Positions 24,226 to 37,799 of a DNA stretch of 64,000 nt are shown here, in pieces. The translations under genes were made by a program, and so were the position numbers. The DNA is from Eonycteris spelaea (lineage: Eukaryota > Chordata > Mammalia > Chiroptera > Pteropodidae), in NCBI GenBank assembly GCA_003508835.1, contig PUFA01000105.1:3844001-3908000 (forward strand), given 5' to 3'. The notes beneath the pieces are model-generated. The model was not told the origin of the DNA, ran no database searches, and saw only the letters and a program-made list of their open reading frames with translations. Numbering within the stretch: the first letter of the stretch is position 1; each line of letters starts with the position of its first letter.

Positions 24226-26240
24226 CTGTTCTGGATAACTCAAGATGTACTTTTTCATCATTGATGTGATATGAGTTTGTGCTGTGTAATGAAAATTTGA
24301 GAGCAGAGTACATAAACAACCTTTATTCTTCTAAATAATCTACATACTGTGAATGTCTTTAAATGCAACACAGATAATGCCCCTGATGACATATATTAGG
24401 TAGCAGAAGCGCAAAGTCATACAATTTATATTATACTCAAGGGGCAAATTTTTTTAAAGCTCATTTTTAAATAATTGATTATGTTTTTGTTTTTTCAACT
24501 TTTCATCTTGAGAAGACATTAAGTAACATTCAATTTGAAAAAAGACTTTTAAACTTTTTAAGAAATACATAAAAATTTTTTGCAATCTATTTATTTTGTG
24601 ATTTTAATGAAATGCCAAACAGCTTTTTAGAAGAGCTATCTATATGGTATTTATAGACTTAATTTTTTTTTAACTCTAGAGAAGTACTATAAATGACATA
24701 AAGGGTTCATAGATCTCCATTTAAAAATAAATGAATAAGAAAGCATAACGATTATCCCAAGTGATTGTTTTAAGTAAATCATTTGTTTGTTAATTTTTAT
24801 ATTTGAAGTATTTGATATTTTGTAGATGGAAATTGCAGGTTTCTTTTTCTCCCCAGTTGCTCTAATAAACAAGTTGTCTCTATCTTTTTTTTCTTCTATA
24901 GTCAGATTGGCAAGGTTCATTAAGTGTAGGAGTTTTCAGAGATTGCTGTGTGGGTGTGTTAAGACTGGATGCAATTTCAAACTTTAGAAAGTTTTTCTCT
25001 ACCTGCTAAATGATGTACTTTTTCATAACATAAATTTCATTCAAGAGCAATTAAAGGCAGATCACTGCTCTTGAAGTAAGCCTGTAAAGATGCATAAACC
25101 TAAGAATTATAAATTTCTAAGAACTCAAAAGAAGCAATGAAGTATGCTTAACTTAGTTATACCTCTAGAGAAGAAACAGAACATACAAATCATTATAAGA
25201 TCATACCTTCCCTGTTTGGTATTCTAGGATTCTTAACATAGATAAAACCAAACTTAAATAATTGCAAATTCCTACCTACTTCCAAAGAAATTAACCCAAA
25301 GTATCAGAAATGTTGAATGACCATTCTACCAGCTGTTCTGAGGTATCCTACAAACTCCTCTTCCTTTCTCCTCTCAATTTAACTGCCTCTTCTTTCATGG
25401 AGATGTGGACAAAGATAATACCATTGATCAATTTAAATACCTTGACAGAGAAAAAAAATATTGAAAAAAAAAGACAGACAATTTTACTCTTTTCTTATAC
25501 CATATTAAGAAAGTAGTAGTAGTAATATCTATGGGCATGACTATTTGTAGCCCTTTAAAGAGACTTTTTAAGGTTTCATATCTAATTCTACTCTTCAGGT
25601 ATATGGAAATGAGAAAAGATGATGTCATCATGTTTATAAACCTACAAGCACTGTGATAAAACCTAGAATAGATATCTAGTGACTTCGTCCCACTCAGTTT
25701 GAACTGGACAAAATATATTTTAATTCTTAGGTCTGTTTTCCTAAACATAGTTTCCCTAAATAAGAGAAAGCATCAATTGGCCACTGTTTCTGAGAGAAGT
25801 ATTTTAAAATGGAATAAAATTGGGGAAAATATATTCTCTGCTTCTGATTCGACCTTGAGGAAAATGGAGTATGAGAAGAAAGTTTAGCCTCTGATGAAAG
25901 AAAGACAAGGGGTAGAACTCCTGTGCACTTACTTGATTTAGAAGTTGGGTGTGGCATGCCTAAGATGTCTTGCTATTGCGATACTCTGAGTACTAACCAG
26001 AAAACTGACATTTCCTATGTGGGGAAATCGATGGGGACCTTTCATGTCAACTTTAAAAGAAACAGAAAAACCGTGGGTTTAAAAAGTTTCTTCTTATGTC
26101 GAGGAATCCAAGGCAAGAAATAGAGGTTGATATATATTGATTTTTAATTATCCAGGACACAAGGTGCCCTATTGCACTGCTTCATCATCTTAGATCTTTC
26201 TAGGACATGTTGACATCTCTGTGTATTTGCATGGCATCGT
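24226..26240. other. Unassigned sequence
   Basis: About 2 kb without recognisable repeats or genes. Several open frames of 60-106 codons on both strands (24687-26123) are AT-rich, lack family resemblance and overlap each other, so I treat them as chance. Confidence 0.4.
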
Positions 26241-26288
26241 AGATGCCCAAGGATATGCTGAAGTGTTTCAACATCCTTGTGGGCATCT
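26241..26288. other. 48-nt imperfect hairpin, microRNA-precursor-like
   Basis: The arms 'agatgcccaaggat' and 'atccttgtgggcatct' are reverse complements apart from a 2-nt bulge. The inner arms 'gctgaa' and 'ttcaac' pair with one mismatch across a loop of about 4 nt. That gives about 19 pairs with small bulges, a shape compatible with a short pre-miRNA or a small palindromic transposon remnant. Expression and conservation are unknown. Confidence 0.4.
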
Positions 26289-27265
26289 TATTCCTCAGCT
26301 TTTGCTATTAAGCTTTTTGTTTAGATTATTGTTTGTCCCAACTAATATCCATTGCTTCAAGCAGCCATGCCATTAAAACGGTTGTCAGTAAATATATTCA
26401 ACAAATGCCAGTTGAGGAGGAACTTTAAGCACTGGACAGGCTCTGAGTCAGACCTGATAAAGGGAAACCTTTTGAGCATCTCTGTCACGGAGCCACGAGA
26501 CTTGTAATAATAGTTTGTTGTGAATTAGGTCCATTTTCTCTCCAGTACTGGGAATCCATACTGTTATTTTCAATCCTACCACCGAGTTAGGAAGGAGAAA
26601 ATGGGCCTATAGTAAATTCTAATGCCACAAAGGTCACTGTTCTGATAGTAGCCATTGTTCCTGCATACATTCTCTGTAGTTTGCTATGGGCTTTTGATTA
26701 ATTTCTGGAGTTTTAAAAAAAATTGCTCTGATGACTTCTGCAAGTTTTTTTCACTGCTTTCAGGGAGAGACGTATTTTAAGAGGTTCGTACTACATTATC
26801 GGTGCTGATGTACAGTCATGACATCTTAACGCAGCCATGATAAGGGAGAAAAGACAAAGAAAGGCCATGACTGATTCTAAGATATTTCCAGTGTATTGGA
26901 CACCATGTTTTTCCTTCTATGTTATTGGTCAAAATTTGTCACACGCCACATCTAGCTGCAGTGCAGACTGGCAAACATACATACTTTTTTACGTTGGCCA
27001 TAAATTCTTCTAAAAGTCGGGGTCCTATTGTTAATCAACCAGAAGAGAATGTTATTAGGTCAGAAAAAGCAACTGCCACATTGTCTTACATACAACACAC
27101 TCCTTAGTCCACCAAGAGAACCTCATAATTCTATTCTCATACCAACCTCGTTATTCGATTTAGCTACTTCATCTAGCCCAATGTTGAAGATCTGTGGATG
27201 CTAAATTGTCTTGTCCATTCAGCTCACATGTGATTTCCTACAGTATAGCAATGTAGGAAATAAAT
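26289..27265. other. Unassigned sequence
   Basis: No gene or repeat recognised. A 62-codon open frame at 26919-27107 has no family resemblance. Confidence 0.4.
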
Positions 27266-27320
27266 AAATACATACATACATACATACATACATACATACA
27301 TAAGTAAATAAATACATAAA
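27266..27320. repeat. (CATA)n microsatellite
   Basis: About eight perfect 'cata' units (27270-27302), flanked by 'aaataaata' units on both sides. Probably length-variable. Confidence 0.95.
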
Positions 27321-30089
27321 ATAAAGCAGAAAATGAGGAAAAAAGGGAGGAATTCATCAATGATTTTTTTTTTTTGTAGTTATTATCAAACACTACTTGG
27401 CAGAATTACACAGACCCCTTACTCCCCAGAGAGTGAAGTTCCTCATTTAGGCTTATTAGAAGTCCCTGGATCTGCTGCTCTTTTCTTTAATAAAATTTAG
27501 CTCAACATAATGAAAAGGAGGCAGAAACAGCAAAAAAGAGTCAGAAAAAAAATAATGTAATTTTTAAAAACATTTCTTTATCACTGTTTTTTTGGTTAAC
27601 ATGTGTTCCTTTCTATGTCCTGCAGATTATGTCTGGATTAATATTTTTACCTCCACGAAATAGGCTAGCTTTCCATCTTCCAATACTTGAGTTTTAAAAT
27701 CCATCTCTATTGTGACCTTGACATAAGGAATCTATAGCACAGCTTCTGGCTTCAAAACAAAATTGTTTCTCCTGCCACATGTACCAGCATGATTCTTAGC
27801 CTATATTTACCTCTTCATGTGAACAACACTAAGAATAAGTTACTGGTCCCCTGCTTCAGCCTCCCATGAGGAAAAACCTGTCCATTTCCATATTTTCACC
27901 TGAAATGGAGTCTCCATTTCAAGGAGTTTACTCTTGCCTTCCGTAATCTCATGTGAGTATATCTGATAGTTGAAAATTATGTTAACATATCAACCCATAT
28001 CTCTTAGATCATTTGGATGATGTAATATTTGGTTCTTCAGACTTTAAGACGCAGTAAAGATTGTTATGAGGATTAAAATGTCATTAAGTGATTTAATTTT
28101 GAATATGTGCCCCAAATCCCAAAGCAGTGAACTCATGACACACACAAAAAGATTATTAATATTGTGTTTACTGACAGTAATAGCTATAGTATAAATTGTG
28201 TCAGCAGGGCAAGGCAGAGAAGTACCTTGCTTTGGGACAGAATTAGAAGAGTAAAAAAACAGAGAATTATTCTATATAATTAGTCCAAATGATCAATGCT
28301 AATAAGAAAAAGTCATTCTTTCTTTTCTCTTTCTCTCTCCCTCTCCCCTCTCCTTCCTTTCCTATATATTCATTTTTTCCTTCATTTTACTCTCTCTTTT
28401 CTTTATTCCAATTGGTTTTCTTTTTCTTAAATAATAATAGTAGTACTAGACCCTCTATGCTTACCACATAAATTTCAAATTTTTGTATAAAGCTTCAAAT
28501 TGCCTCATTTAAGAAATCACATGCAAACAAGATAAATCATTTTCAGATATTCAGTGAGTGATAATAAACCAATTGTGGACCTCCATCTTGTCACTTAATC
28601 TATTATTTGCTTGTTTATTTCCTTTTGGTGTTTTACATGACACTGAGCTGTTTATGGCTCCCTTAGATAATGGTTACCATTGGCAGGCACCTCATGAAAC
28701 ACTGGTTTATTAGCTTCTCTTGAAAGTTTTTAACATTCACTTCTATATATCTCTGTTTATCTCTCTGTCTCTTTCTTTTTTTTCCCTTCATTTTGCAGAA
28801 ATTCTGAAAATTAGAAAAGTGAAAACAATTTTTTTTTTAATATTCTAAAACACACCTGAAAAAGTCATCCAACTACTGAAAGAAATTATCATAGTCTTTA
28901 TTTTAGTAAATGTTCTCTGGTACTAAGTCAATTTGGCTTCTTCGAACAATCAAATATATGTCAAGCATTTCTTAGCTACCAGAACACTTAAGAAAATTAA
29001 ACTTCATGAAATGAAGACTAATTACATACTTTGATTTTAATAAGTATTTTTAAAAGATACAGCTTAGAATTCATTATTAACTTTCATTTAAAGCATATTT
29101 TTGACCTTTTGTCCTAAATGCATTATCTTCTCAGGCAAATGTCTTAGAGACATGTCACTTGGCAAACACAAAGTTAGCACTGAAAAAGTTCCTTATTTTA
29201 TGAATTTGTTTTCCTTTCAAGTTCTTTTCTTACTTTTTGTTTTCTGACACAAAAGACTGAGCAATGACCTAAAATAATATATTACTCCCGGGAGAATTAC
29301 TCATTATTTGTTAGACATTCATCAAGTGCTATTAAGCATTTACAAATGCAAAAAGCATAGTAAGTTAGTGATAAAAGCCTTCATATAATTAGTAGAATAA
29401 ATATAATGACTTGAAAAAAAACTGTCTCCACAAAGTGGAAAGGGAAAAGTCTTTGGGAAAATATAAAAGACTGAAAGAAGAGTAACTACGTAATTTATTT
29501 TCCCAACCATTTTGTTCTGAGCAGAGGATCAGTTAAAATAAATTCCACTTGGGTCATACTGGGATATTGATATATCGAAGGGTCATCTTCTCGACACTGA
29601 CAGTCTTACTAGTCCAGAAAGCTTGAGCTGAGAAAATATTGGTATTTAAAGTGAATATTCTTTAGCTTCAATCTTAAATTATAATAAGAATAATACCAGT
29701 AAGTTTGTATTGTAGGCCAGAAAGAAAACAAACAATAAAAGTAAGAGAAATAAAAGTTGAAAGAAATAAAGGAGAAAAAGACTTATTTTGAAGGTGTTTT
29801 TAAAAAATAGGATTAGATATTTCTTTTCTTTCTTTTTTTTTCAGGGTTGTCTTTGAGATATTCTATGTCTGCTCTTCTATTGGTATTGTGACATTTTGCA
29901 ATAATGTGCCTTGGTTAGGTTTATTTATGGTTGTACTTTCCTTCGGATGCTCAAAATTGCATGAAGATATTCTATTTTCTTTGATTTCCTCTTTAGAAAT
30001 GATAATTCCAATCAAAGAGAGAAACAAATGATTTATATAGTTTTAAATAGGAACAATGCTGCATTTATTCTATATAAACACAATCTGGG
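27321..30089. other. Unassigned; pyrimidine-rich tract at 28310-28425
   Basis: No gene or clear transposon. The pyrimidine-rich part has 'ctttctctctccctctcccc' type sequence and generates a low-complexity 60-codon open frame that is not a gene. Homopolymer runs occur at 27362-27375 (T14). Confidence 0.4.
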
Positions 30090-31725
30090 GGAGTCCAGAT
30101 AAAGGTAAAATATTAGGTTTAAGATCTTAAATGTTAAGAATAAAGAGAGAAAGTTTTACCATATCAACATTAATCAAAAAAAAAAAAGCTGAAGTAGCTA
30201 TTTAATTTCAGATAAAGCAGACTTTAGAAGAATAAAAAGTTATCAGATAGAAAGAAACAGTATATAATGATAAAGAGTCAGTACTTCAAAAATACATGAC
30301 AAATTGAAATGTATATGTACCTAATGACAGCGTATCAAATACTTTAGGCAAAAACTGATAAAACTGAAAGAAGAAATAAACGAATCCACTATTACGGTTC
30401 TCCTATCAGTAAATGATAGATCAACAGGCAGAAAATCAATACCTCTCTAGTTAAATTAAATTGCACTATTAACCAACTTGATCTAACTGAAATTTATTGT
30501 CTTCTCCATCCAATAGTAGCAGAATATACATTCTTTTAAACTTGCATGGGATGTTCACCAAGATAGAATATAGTCTAGACTAGAGAATAACACTAACAAA
30601 ACAATATAAATCATTGAAATATGTTCTTAGACTATGATGAAATTTAGAGATTAATAACAAATATAGATAAAAAATATTAAATTTTGGAAATCTAAAAACG
30701 GACTTCTAAATAACTCAAAGGTCAATGAAGTCTAAAAGATTAAAAAAAATAAATTGGACTAAAAGAAAATGAAAATGCCACATCAGAATTTATGGAATAC
30801 AGTAAAAGCAGTGCTTTGAGAGGAATTGGAACATTAAATTCATGTATAAGAAAAAAGAAATATGTTAAATCAATAACCTAAATTTCTACCTTAGCAAACT
30901 AGAGAAAGGTTAAATTAATCAGAAAACAAGCACAAGAAAGAAATAAAAAACTTAGAACAGAAATTTATAAACTGAAAACAGGAAAACAGAAGAGAAAATC
31001 AATAAAACCAAAAGCCATTTCTTTGAAAATATCGCTAGAATCCTAGACAGAATAACAAAGAAAAATAGAAAAGATCAGAAAAGACATGACTTATTAATAT
31101 GATAAATACAAGAGGAGTCATCATTACTGATTTCATGGATGTGAAAATGATTATAAAAGAATATTACAGACATTTCTATGCCCATAAATTCGATAACTTA
31201 GATAAAATCGAACAATTGCTTGGAAGACACTAAGTATCAAACTCACATAGGAGTAATAGATAACCTGAATAGCCTAATATCAATTAAAGAATTTGAATAA
31301 ATCATTAGTAACCTTCTGAAAAAGAAAACCTAAAGTCCACATGGTTTAATAGTGAATTTTATCAAATATTTAGGGAAGAAATGATCCCAAATTACAAAGA
31401 GGGGCACTTTGTAACTTACTCCATGAGACCATCATTATCATAATATCCAAATTAGGAATTAGGAAATGTTTTTATAAGAAAGGAATAGTAGCAATCAGTA
31501 TGTCTATAATCACTTATGCAAGTATCTTTAACAAAAAAATTAGTAAATCCAATGCAAAATTTAGAAAGGTTATTATTATACCACTTGACCAAGTGAGAAT
31601 TAGTCCAGGTATTCAAGGCTGGTTCACATTAAAAAAACAAGTCAACTCACACACAGAAACTCTAAAGAAGAATTAACATAAGCATATCAATCAAAGCGGA
31701 CTAAACATTTTACATTATTGAATAT
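30090..31725 (+). repeat. LINE-1 ORF2 relic (endonuclease to reverse transcriptase)
   Basis: A long collinear match to old L1M/HAL1-type ORF2: 'aaaactgataaaactgaaag', 'ctgaaatttattgtcttct', 'cagaatatacattctttt', 'ggaatacagtaaaagcagtg', 'aaccaaaagccatttctttg', 'attacagacatttctatgcc', 'gtgaattttatcaaatattt' and 'accaagtgagaattagtcc'. ORF2 encodes the endonuclease and reverse transcriptase that copy LINE-1 RNA into the genome. Here no open frame of 60 codons survives on either strand, so it is fully dead. The 3' half of ORF2 and the 3' UTR are missing. Confidence 0.8.
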
Positions 31726-31904
31726 TTATTATTTATCTATCTATATTTATTTATTTATAAAAACTCAATAAAGTAGGAATAAAGAGTAATTTTCTCAATT
31801 TGATAAAGACCATGTGCAAAAGTCATTAGCTAACAGTATAATTAATATTGAGAAACTGAATGATTTTCCCCTTGGACTGGGAATAGGATGAGAGTTTGAC
31901 AGTT

Positions 31905-32092
31905 TTTCCAAATTTGTTCTGTACAGGGCTAGATAGTAAGTATTTTAGGCTTTGTGGGCTATATGGTCTCTATACAGCTATCAACTCTGCCACTGTAGCT
32001 CAAAATTAGCCACAGATAATACTTAAACAAATGAGTATGACTGTATTCCAGTAGAACTTTATCAGGGCAAGCAACAATCCATACGTTTTAGT
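31905..32092 (+). repeat. Ancient DNA-transposon-type MER repeat
   Basis: 'gggctagatagtaagtattt', 'ggctttgtgggctatatgg', 'caactctgccactgtagc' and 'ccagtagaactttatcagg' follow a consensus I recall as widespread in mammals, probably a non-autonomous hAT-Charlie element. The subfamily is not certain. Its end lies just before an open frame (32091-32309) that has no recognised product. Confidence 0.6.
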
Positions 32093-32411
32093 GTACAGAC
32101 ACCTGTTTCAAAAGCTTATCCTTATTTTTGTACTGATTTCGCTGTGGATTAGGACCAGTTTGCAGATGGTGGTGGTATCATGTAGCATGCTGATCAGGAA
32201 GAACCTCAGAAGCACAGCACAGATTAGAAACATCTTGATGTCCCAAAGTAAAGTCCACAGTTTACAAAATTCCTCTACAGCTGACCAGATAGCTGTTATG
32301 CTTCCTTAAATTCTAGGAAGTTCTATAAATGGAATATGCCTGGATCTTCTGTAGTAAAATAGTCCTCTCTTTATTTATTTTGTATTGAAGATCTGTTCCA
32401 GCGAAGCTCTG

Positions 32412-32612
32412 GCCACTTCCCTCTTTCTTCCTTCTTTCCTGTTTCTTCTCTCCCTTCTCCTCCCCTCCCCTCCCCTTGTTTCTTTTCTTTCTCTTTTCTT
32501 CCTTCCCCTTCCCTTTCCATTCTTTTTCTTCCCTTCTCGTTTTCTTTTCTTTTCTTTTCCTTCTCCCTCTCTCCTTCTTTCTTTCTGTTTTCTCTCTCCC
32601 TTTCTCTATCAA
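32412..32612. repeat. 200-bp polypyrimidine (CT/TTTTC) tract
   Basis: Almost pure C/T on this strand with only a handful of interruptions. It is built from 'ttcctt', 'cccctcc' and 'ttttcttttc' units. Such tracts can adopt triplex (H-DNA) structure and are unstable in length. Open frames of 83-134 codons across it on both strands encode Lys/Glu/Arg-rich or Leu/Phe/Ser-rich low-complexity sequence and are artefacts. Confidence 0.9.
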
Positions 32613-35054
32613 ATTGAAACAAAATATAAACAACATATAATGTCGAGTTTCAGACACTTTTTTCCATTGGAATCTAGTAATTGTGAAAAAAAAATGGAAT
32701 TGACCAATCAGTTGCATTGCAATGACAGATAATTATTGACATATTTATGTGTGACTTCGTCACTAGATTAAGAGTCTTAGAAATCATAACATGCCAACAA
32801 TGGCAAACCTTGGAGATTTGTTTATTAAATTTACAATGTGGTTTGGGTATTATCTGAAGTGTTTTAAAGCATGTGAAAGGAAAGATCAATGAACTTGTAA
32901 ATAACTCGAGAAAACAATGAACTGATATTCTGAATTTTGAGACCAAATGATCTAATATGAATTTTTCTTTACAAAGAAATTCTCAAATAAGTCAGCAGGC
33001 TTCCAGTGCATCAGGCTATTATTCATCTCTCACATTGTGTTCAGTCATAAGACATCTAAGAAAATAGATGTAAATATGTGGATACATCTGGTCTACATGA
33101 GTAAATATGCATAGTTATTTGGAGCCAATCAATTCTGTGTTAATTGTACACTTTCGTTTCAATAATGGAACTTCAGGTAACCCTAATCTAACCTTTTGGA
33201 TGAACTTGCTGTATGTTCTCCAGTGGGAGGAAAATGTGAGGAAAGGGACTTTAGAGGTGGCAGTCTAATGGGTGCCTTATAAGAGAGACCTCTGCCTGAG
33301 GTCACAATCTGATGAGTACGCCCGATGAAGATGAAAAAACATTCCCTTCTCATGCCTGCAAGGGCGGTATCAGTGACTGAGAGGATCAGGTCAGTGTCAG
33401 GGTGGGGAAGAGGAATGAGTGTGAGAGCCAGAATGAAAGAATGTCACACAGAATTGAATTAATTTACGATAATGCTCTGAAAGCATGTTAGTATTTTACT
33501 TCTGAGTGATCAGGAAAATTAATTGTGCTTTCGACTTTACTGTTATTTTAGAATTATAAGTCTCAGTTTGTTGAGAACTTGTAAAATATTGCCATTTCCA
33601 GACACTCACACATATTTACTCATACACACTCATCAACAAGAGTGTATATCCTGGTGTGTGACACATATACTCTAGAAACACAATATTTTTAATAAATGAA
33701 TTTAAAATCTGCTTAGGAACTACAAAAGCTATTTCTTACAGAATTCTCACAATAGTATGGCTGAAGTAATCTAATTTTTAAAGAATATCTGTCAGGAGAC
33801 AATCACGTGCCTTCAAACTTAGAAGTTAGTCTTTTCTCTACTCCTGAAGAATTATAGAAAATACACCTCTAATGATGTAAGAAATAGTCTGAGATTCGCT
33901 GCTAATACAGTTTTAAAAAGATTCACTGAATAAATGTAATTTATTGCTACATACATTATTGAAAAATTCGGCGTAGTGCTATTATGTAAATTCTGAGTGA
34001 AAATGTGTAGATCATACATTTATCCTTTATGACCTGATTCTGCTAATAATAACCATAACTAGTATTTGAGTGGTTTTAATAGGTTATAAAACATGGCTAC
34101 TTTATGTTTTAATCTATTTTGTTCTCATTTTGCCAGAAATTTTTCATCCTTAGAAGTTGCTAAGAATAAAATACTATCTACTAATAGTCATCTCTGGAAA
34201 CAGTTTTTAAAAATCACAATAGCTAATGGTAGATACATGCTCCATTATATGGTTTTCTTACAATGGCAAGATAAATACAGTATATTGGACAAGTAAAATC
34301 ATTATCATACTTCCTTCCACTATGCTAAAATGAAATAACACGGAAAGGCAATATTTGTGAAAGTAATAAAAATATTTCCAGGTAAGATAACCATGATCAT
34401 CATTTATAATCATACTAAGCATAAACATGTACAAAAAAAGAATATTGTCATAAAATGGCCATTTGATGAAATTGGTCATTGAAATTGATTAATTCTGATA
34501 CTATATCCATTTAACTATTTTCTATCCAGGATTTTATTATTAATTAAAATAAATATTTCTCCTACTAAATTAAGTCATATTCTTATTAATCGTTACTATA
34601 ATAAATTGTATACAAAGACTGCAAAGAACAGAAGGATAATTATATATATGTGTATACATATATGTCAGAGAAAGAATGAACATAAATGGTAAGAATCACC
34701 TGCAGACACTTACACTATATATCACCTTTTTTTGTTGTTCCAGTGTACTGTGCAATTATATTAACCTAGAATTATGCACATTTTAAGGTTCTGGAAGTTA
34801 TTGTAATTAAATGAGGACGTATTTAACATATAACAACTGTGTTTTACCTAACAAGGACCAATACAGAATCATGATTTTGATTTGTATTGTAAAGTCATGA
34901 TTTCCATTTCTGTTTAAATAGTATTCTCAGAACTAAGACCTTTAGCTGTAATTACTGCAATTAATATATGGATGGATCCATTACATCTGAAAGAATAAGA
35001 GAAAATTTTCTCGTAGGAATCAATTGTTAATGTGCATTGATACCATAGTACAAG
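32613..35054. other. Unassigned sequence
   Basis: No gene or clear transposon over 2.4 kb. 33180-33450 is GC-richer but unmatched. A small imperfect inverted repeat, 'agagtgtatat' and 'atatactct', lies at 33639-33674. Confidence 0.35.
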
Positions 35055-35225
35055 CTAGTACCATGCTAAATTTGTGTACATTACCACTTTAATTCAGTTC
35101 ATCCCCATACTCCAATAAGGCATGAATGATTATCCACATAGTATAGTGAAGAAAATGAAAACTCGGTCAATGTCACACAACTAGTAAAAGAGAGTCATAT
35201 TTATCTTCTCCAGGAACAGTGTTCA
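35055..35225 (-). repeat. MIR SINE, antisense
   Basis: Read on this strand: 'gaagaaaatgaaaactcgg', then 'caatgtcacacaactagta', then 'agagtcatatt'. This is the reverse complement of the MIR core, in which 'ggtcacacagctagtaag' is the signature. Diverged. Confidence 0.65.
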
Positions 35226-36004
35226 ATAAATCAAAATAGGATGAGGGCCACAATTACAAAAATCCTACGTAGAAAATAAGACAAAGCAAAAGCATACATA
35301 CCTTTCTAATTATATAACTGTATGCTAATTGTACACAGTCAAAAATACAAGGCAAAAAGGCTTCAATTTGAAATAAGAAAACAATGTTAGAGAAAAATCT
35401 TACCCATCACAAAAGCTCAATCACAGGAGATGAAAAGGGACCAAAGAATGGCAGGTCAGGTAAAGTTTCTTGCCTTCTTCCACTTGGTTTTCTAGCATAT
35501 GTAATCCTAGTTCTATTTAAAGATATTTCCTTAAAAAAATTAAATAATGTATCACTTAATTCAGCCATTACTTTTTTGAATAGATTACATACACAAATGC
35601 ACCTTTTAAAATTATAAAAATCTATATAGGGAAAATAAGTTATTTAAAAACCCTTCCCCTAGCTACCCAGTTTCCCTCCACATAGGCTCCCATTTTGGGC
35701 TAGTATTTCTTCAAAATATTTTATACACATGTAGACATATAAATCTACTGGATATATGTATTTGTCCTTCATTTTATGCAACTACTATTGGCCTAACTGC
35801 ATAGCACACATCAGCAAAAATGTAACATTTTTTTTACTGGAATCTTTTTCTGAAATCCATATTTGGTTGACTTTATGGATACGGTACCTGCAGATATGAA
35901 GGACGGATGACTGTAGATATGTAGTCATTAGAAAAATGAAATTAAAATGATCTGTATTTATTTGTGTAGAAGAGAAAAAATATATCATTTTCTGTCTACC
36001 CACC
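35226..36004. other. Unassigned, with a possible antisense L1M piece at 35640-35780
   Basis: 'acccttcccctagctaccc' followed by 'tatacacatgtagacatat' weakly resembles the reverse complement of an L1M 3' end. The 72-77 codon open frames here have no family resemblance. Confidence 0.3.
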
Positions 36005-36490
36005 TGGGATCTCCAAATAGTGCCCTATGAATGAGACAGACAAAAGATAAAAACATACGAATTGTATTAGCATGTTCATTGTGTGTACACATATGAGAAA
36101 TTCAGTTAATAGTAACTCGAAGAGATGGTTAGAATTTAGGGTCTTTGAATCTAAAAGTAGAAGAAAAGGAAGTGGAAAAAGGACACTTTTGAAAAAGCAA
36201 ATGACTTTGTAAAGAAATTGACCCTTAGAAGAATAGATGGGGATATGATTCTTTATGACAATGTCTCTCTGGATGTGGTGCTGATTTATCTTTGAGAGGA
36301 GAAGATTAGAATTGCTTCAGGGAAAGGATTTACGAAAATTTAGGGTTTTTTTTTTTTTTTTTTTTGAGAGGCTCTACTTTTAGGCAGATAAGGAACTTTA
36401 GGAACTTGAATGACTTCAGCTTAAAATAACCCTTACACCGATATTTGGCATATTTTAGGGTGGCATATCCTGAGCTTTCTCAGTTTGTTG
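36005..36490. repeat. LTR-like segment, family uncertain
   Basis: The order 'agcatgttcattgtgtgtac', 'gaattcagttaatagtaac'-like, 'tttagggtctttgaat', 'ggatatgattctttatgaca', 'ggcagataaggaactttagg' and 'ggcatatcctgagctttctc' resembles an ERVL-type LTR or internal region that I recall loosely. An expanded T22 run (36343-36365) sits inside it. I see no clear target duplications. Confidence 0.35.
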
Positions 36491-37799
36491 TTGTTATTTT
36501 TACCCTAAATATCCAAAAAACTTTAAAAATATTAGAAATAACAGTTAAACTTTATGTGTGAAGTTACTGGCTTCCATAGCAACAATAAAACAACTAGTTT
36601 CATGATGATTTGGATGAATAGACCCTGTTTATGTTAGTAATATAAAGTAAAAGGTAGGCAAAATCTATAAAATAAAAACAGTATATTGCATTGCTAACAG
36701 GTATTTAAGTGACTTAAATGCGAAGGTATATTAGATTTTTGGATAGAAAAAATGTTACTACTTTGTTAGTCTCCCCATTTGTGATCTATACATTAAGCAT
36801 TTTTACCAATTGTGGTTTTGTTTCCATTCTTGCTCTCTAATATTTATTCTCCAAACAGTAATCAAATAATTTTTTAAAGACATGAAACATTACTGTGCTT
36901 TAAAAGATAGTCTCAAGGACTTTCGAGCTTCATTTCCAAAATCCTGATCCATATCCACAATCAGATGATTTAGCCTGTCTGCTCCCTGTGATAGACTTCT
37001 CATCAACAGAACCTACGTTTGCCATTTGCACCCACTAGGTCTCTTTTATCACACATTCTTATTTTATTTTCTTCATAATACTATCACTAATTAACTTTAT
37101 CTTGTTTATATTTGGTCACTTGTTTATTTTTGAATAAGATAAAAATGTAAGATCCAAAAGATCTGGGACATAGTTCTATTTCTTCTTCTTCTTTTTTCTT
37201 TTCTTTTCTTTTTTTGTTTCTTTTCTTTTCTTTTCTTTTTTTAAAATTTGGAACTATTTTAAACACCTACAAAGACTTAATACCTGGTGAATAGATAAAT
37301 ACATTTGTGGTTTAATAATATATAGAAAAAATTTCAAGCAAATTATTAAAAAGTGTTGGTTTAGGATTTTTATTTTAATGGAACTAAGTGTGCCAAAAAT
37401 GAGTGCAAAGCTTTGCAGAACGCTTTACTGTATCCCGAAAGCCTTTCCTGTAGAAGCGGGAAGATGCACTATTAATAAATAACTGATTTTGTTAAGCATG
37501 TTTGTTCACAATGCAAATGTAAGACCACTTGTATCATTGGTAAGCAGAGTGAAGGAAATAGAGAAATTAGAAGCATTACTTCAGGCATTTATCTTTAGTT
37601 GTTTATAGTTATAATAAGAACCAGCAGAATCACTTTATACAAATGCATGCCTTATTTGGTTTTTGAAAATATAACCTCAAAACCTTCTATAAATTACTTA
37701 AAAAATGACATACATACATAATCAGAAATTATCAGTAATTGATTAAATTACTTAGTTTTATACATAGATATATAATCAATTAAATAAAAACATCTTTTT
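36491..37799. other. Unassigned, with a TTTTC-rich tract at 37180-37243
   Basis: The tract is a simple pyrimidine repeat with 'ttcttttctttt' units. Otherwise no gene or repeat recognised. Confidence 0.4.

Noticed and set aside
27266..27320. Regular short repeats that might be mistaken for a CRISPR-like array
   Set aside because: It is a perfect 4-bp microsatellite without spacers.
32313..32732. Overlapping open frames of 83-134 codons, rich in Lys/Glu/Arg on one strand and Phe/Leu/Ser/Pro on the other
   Set aside because: They are translations of a 200-bp polypyrimidine tract; the composition is dictated by the simple repeat.
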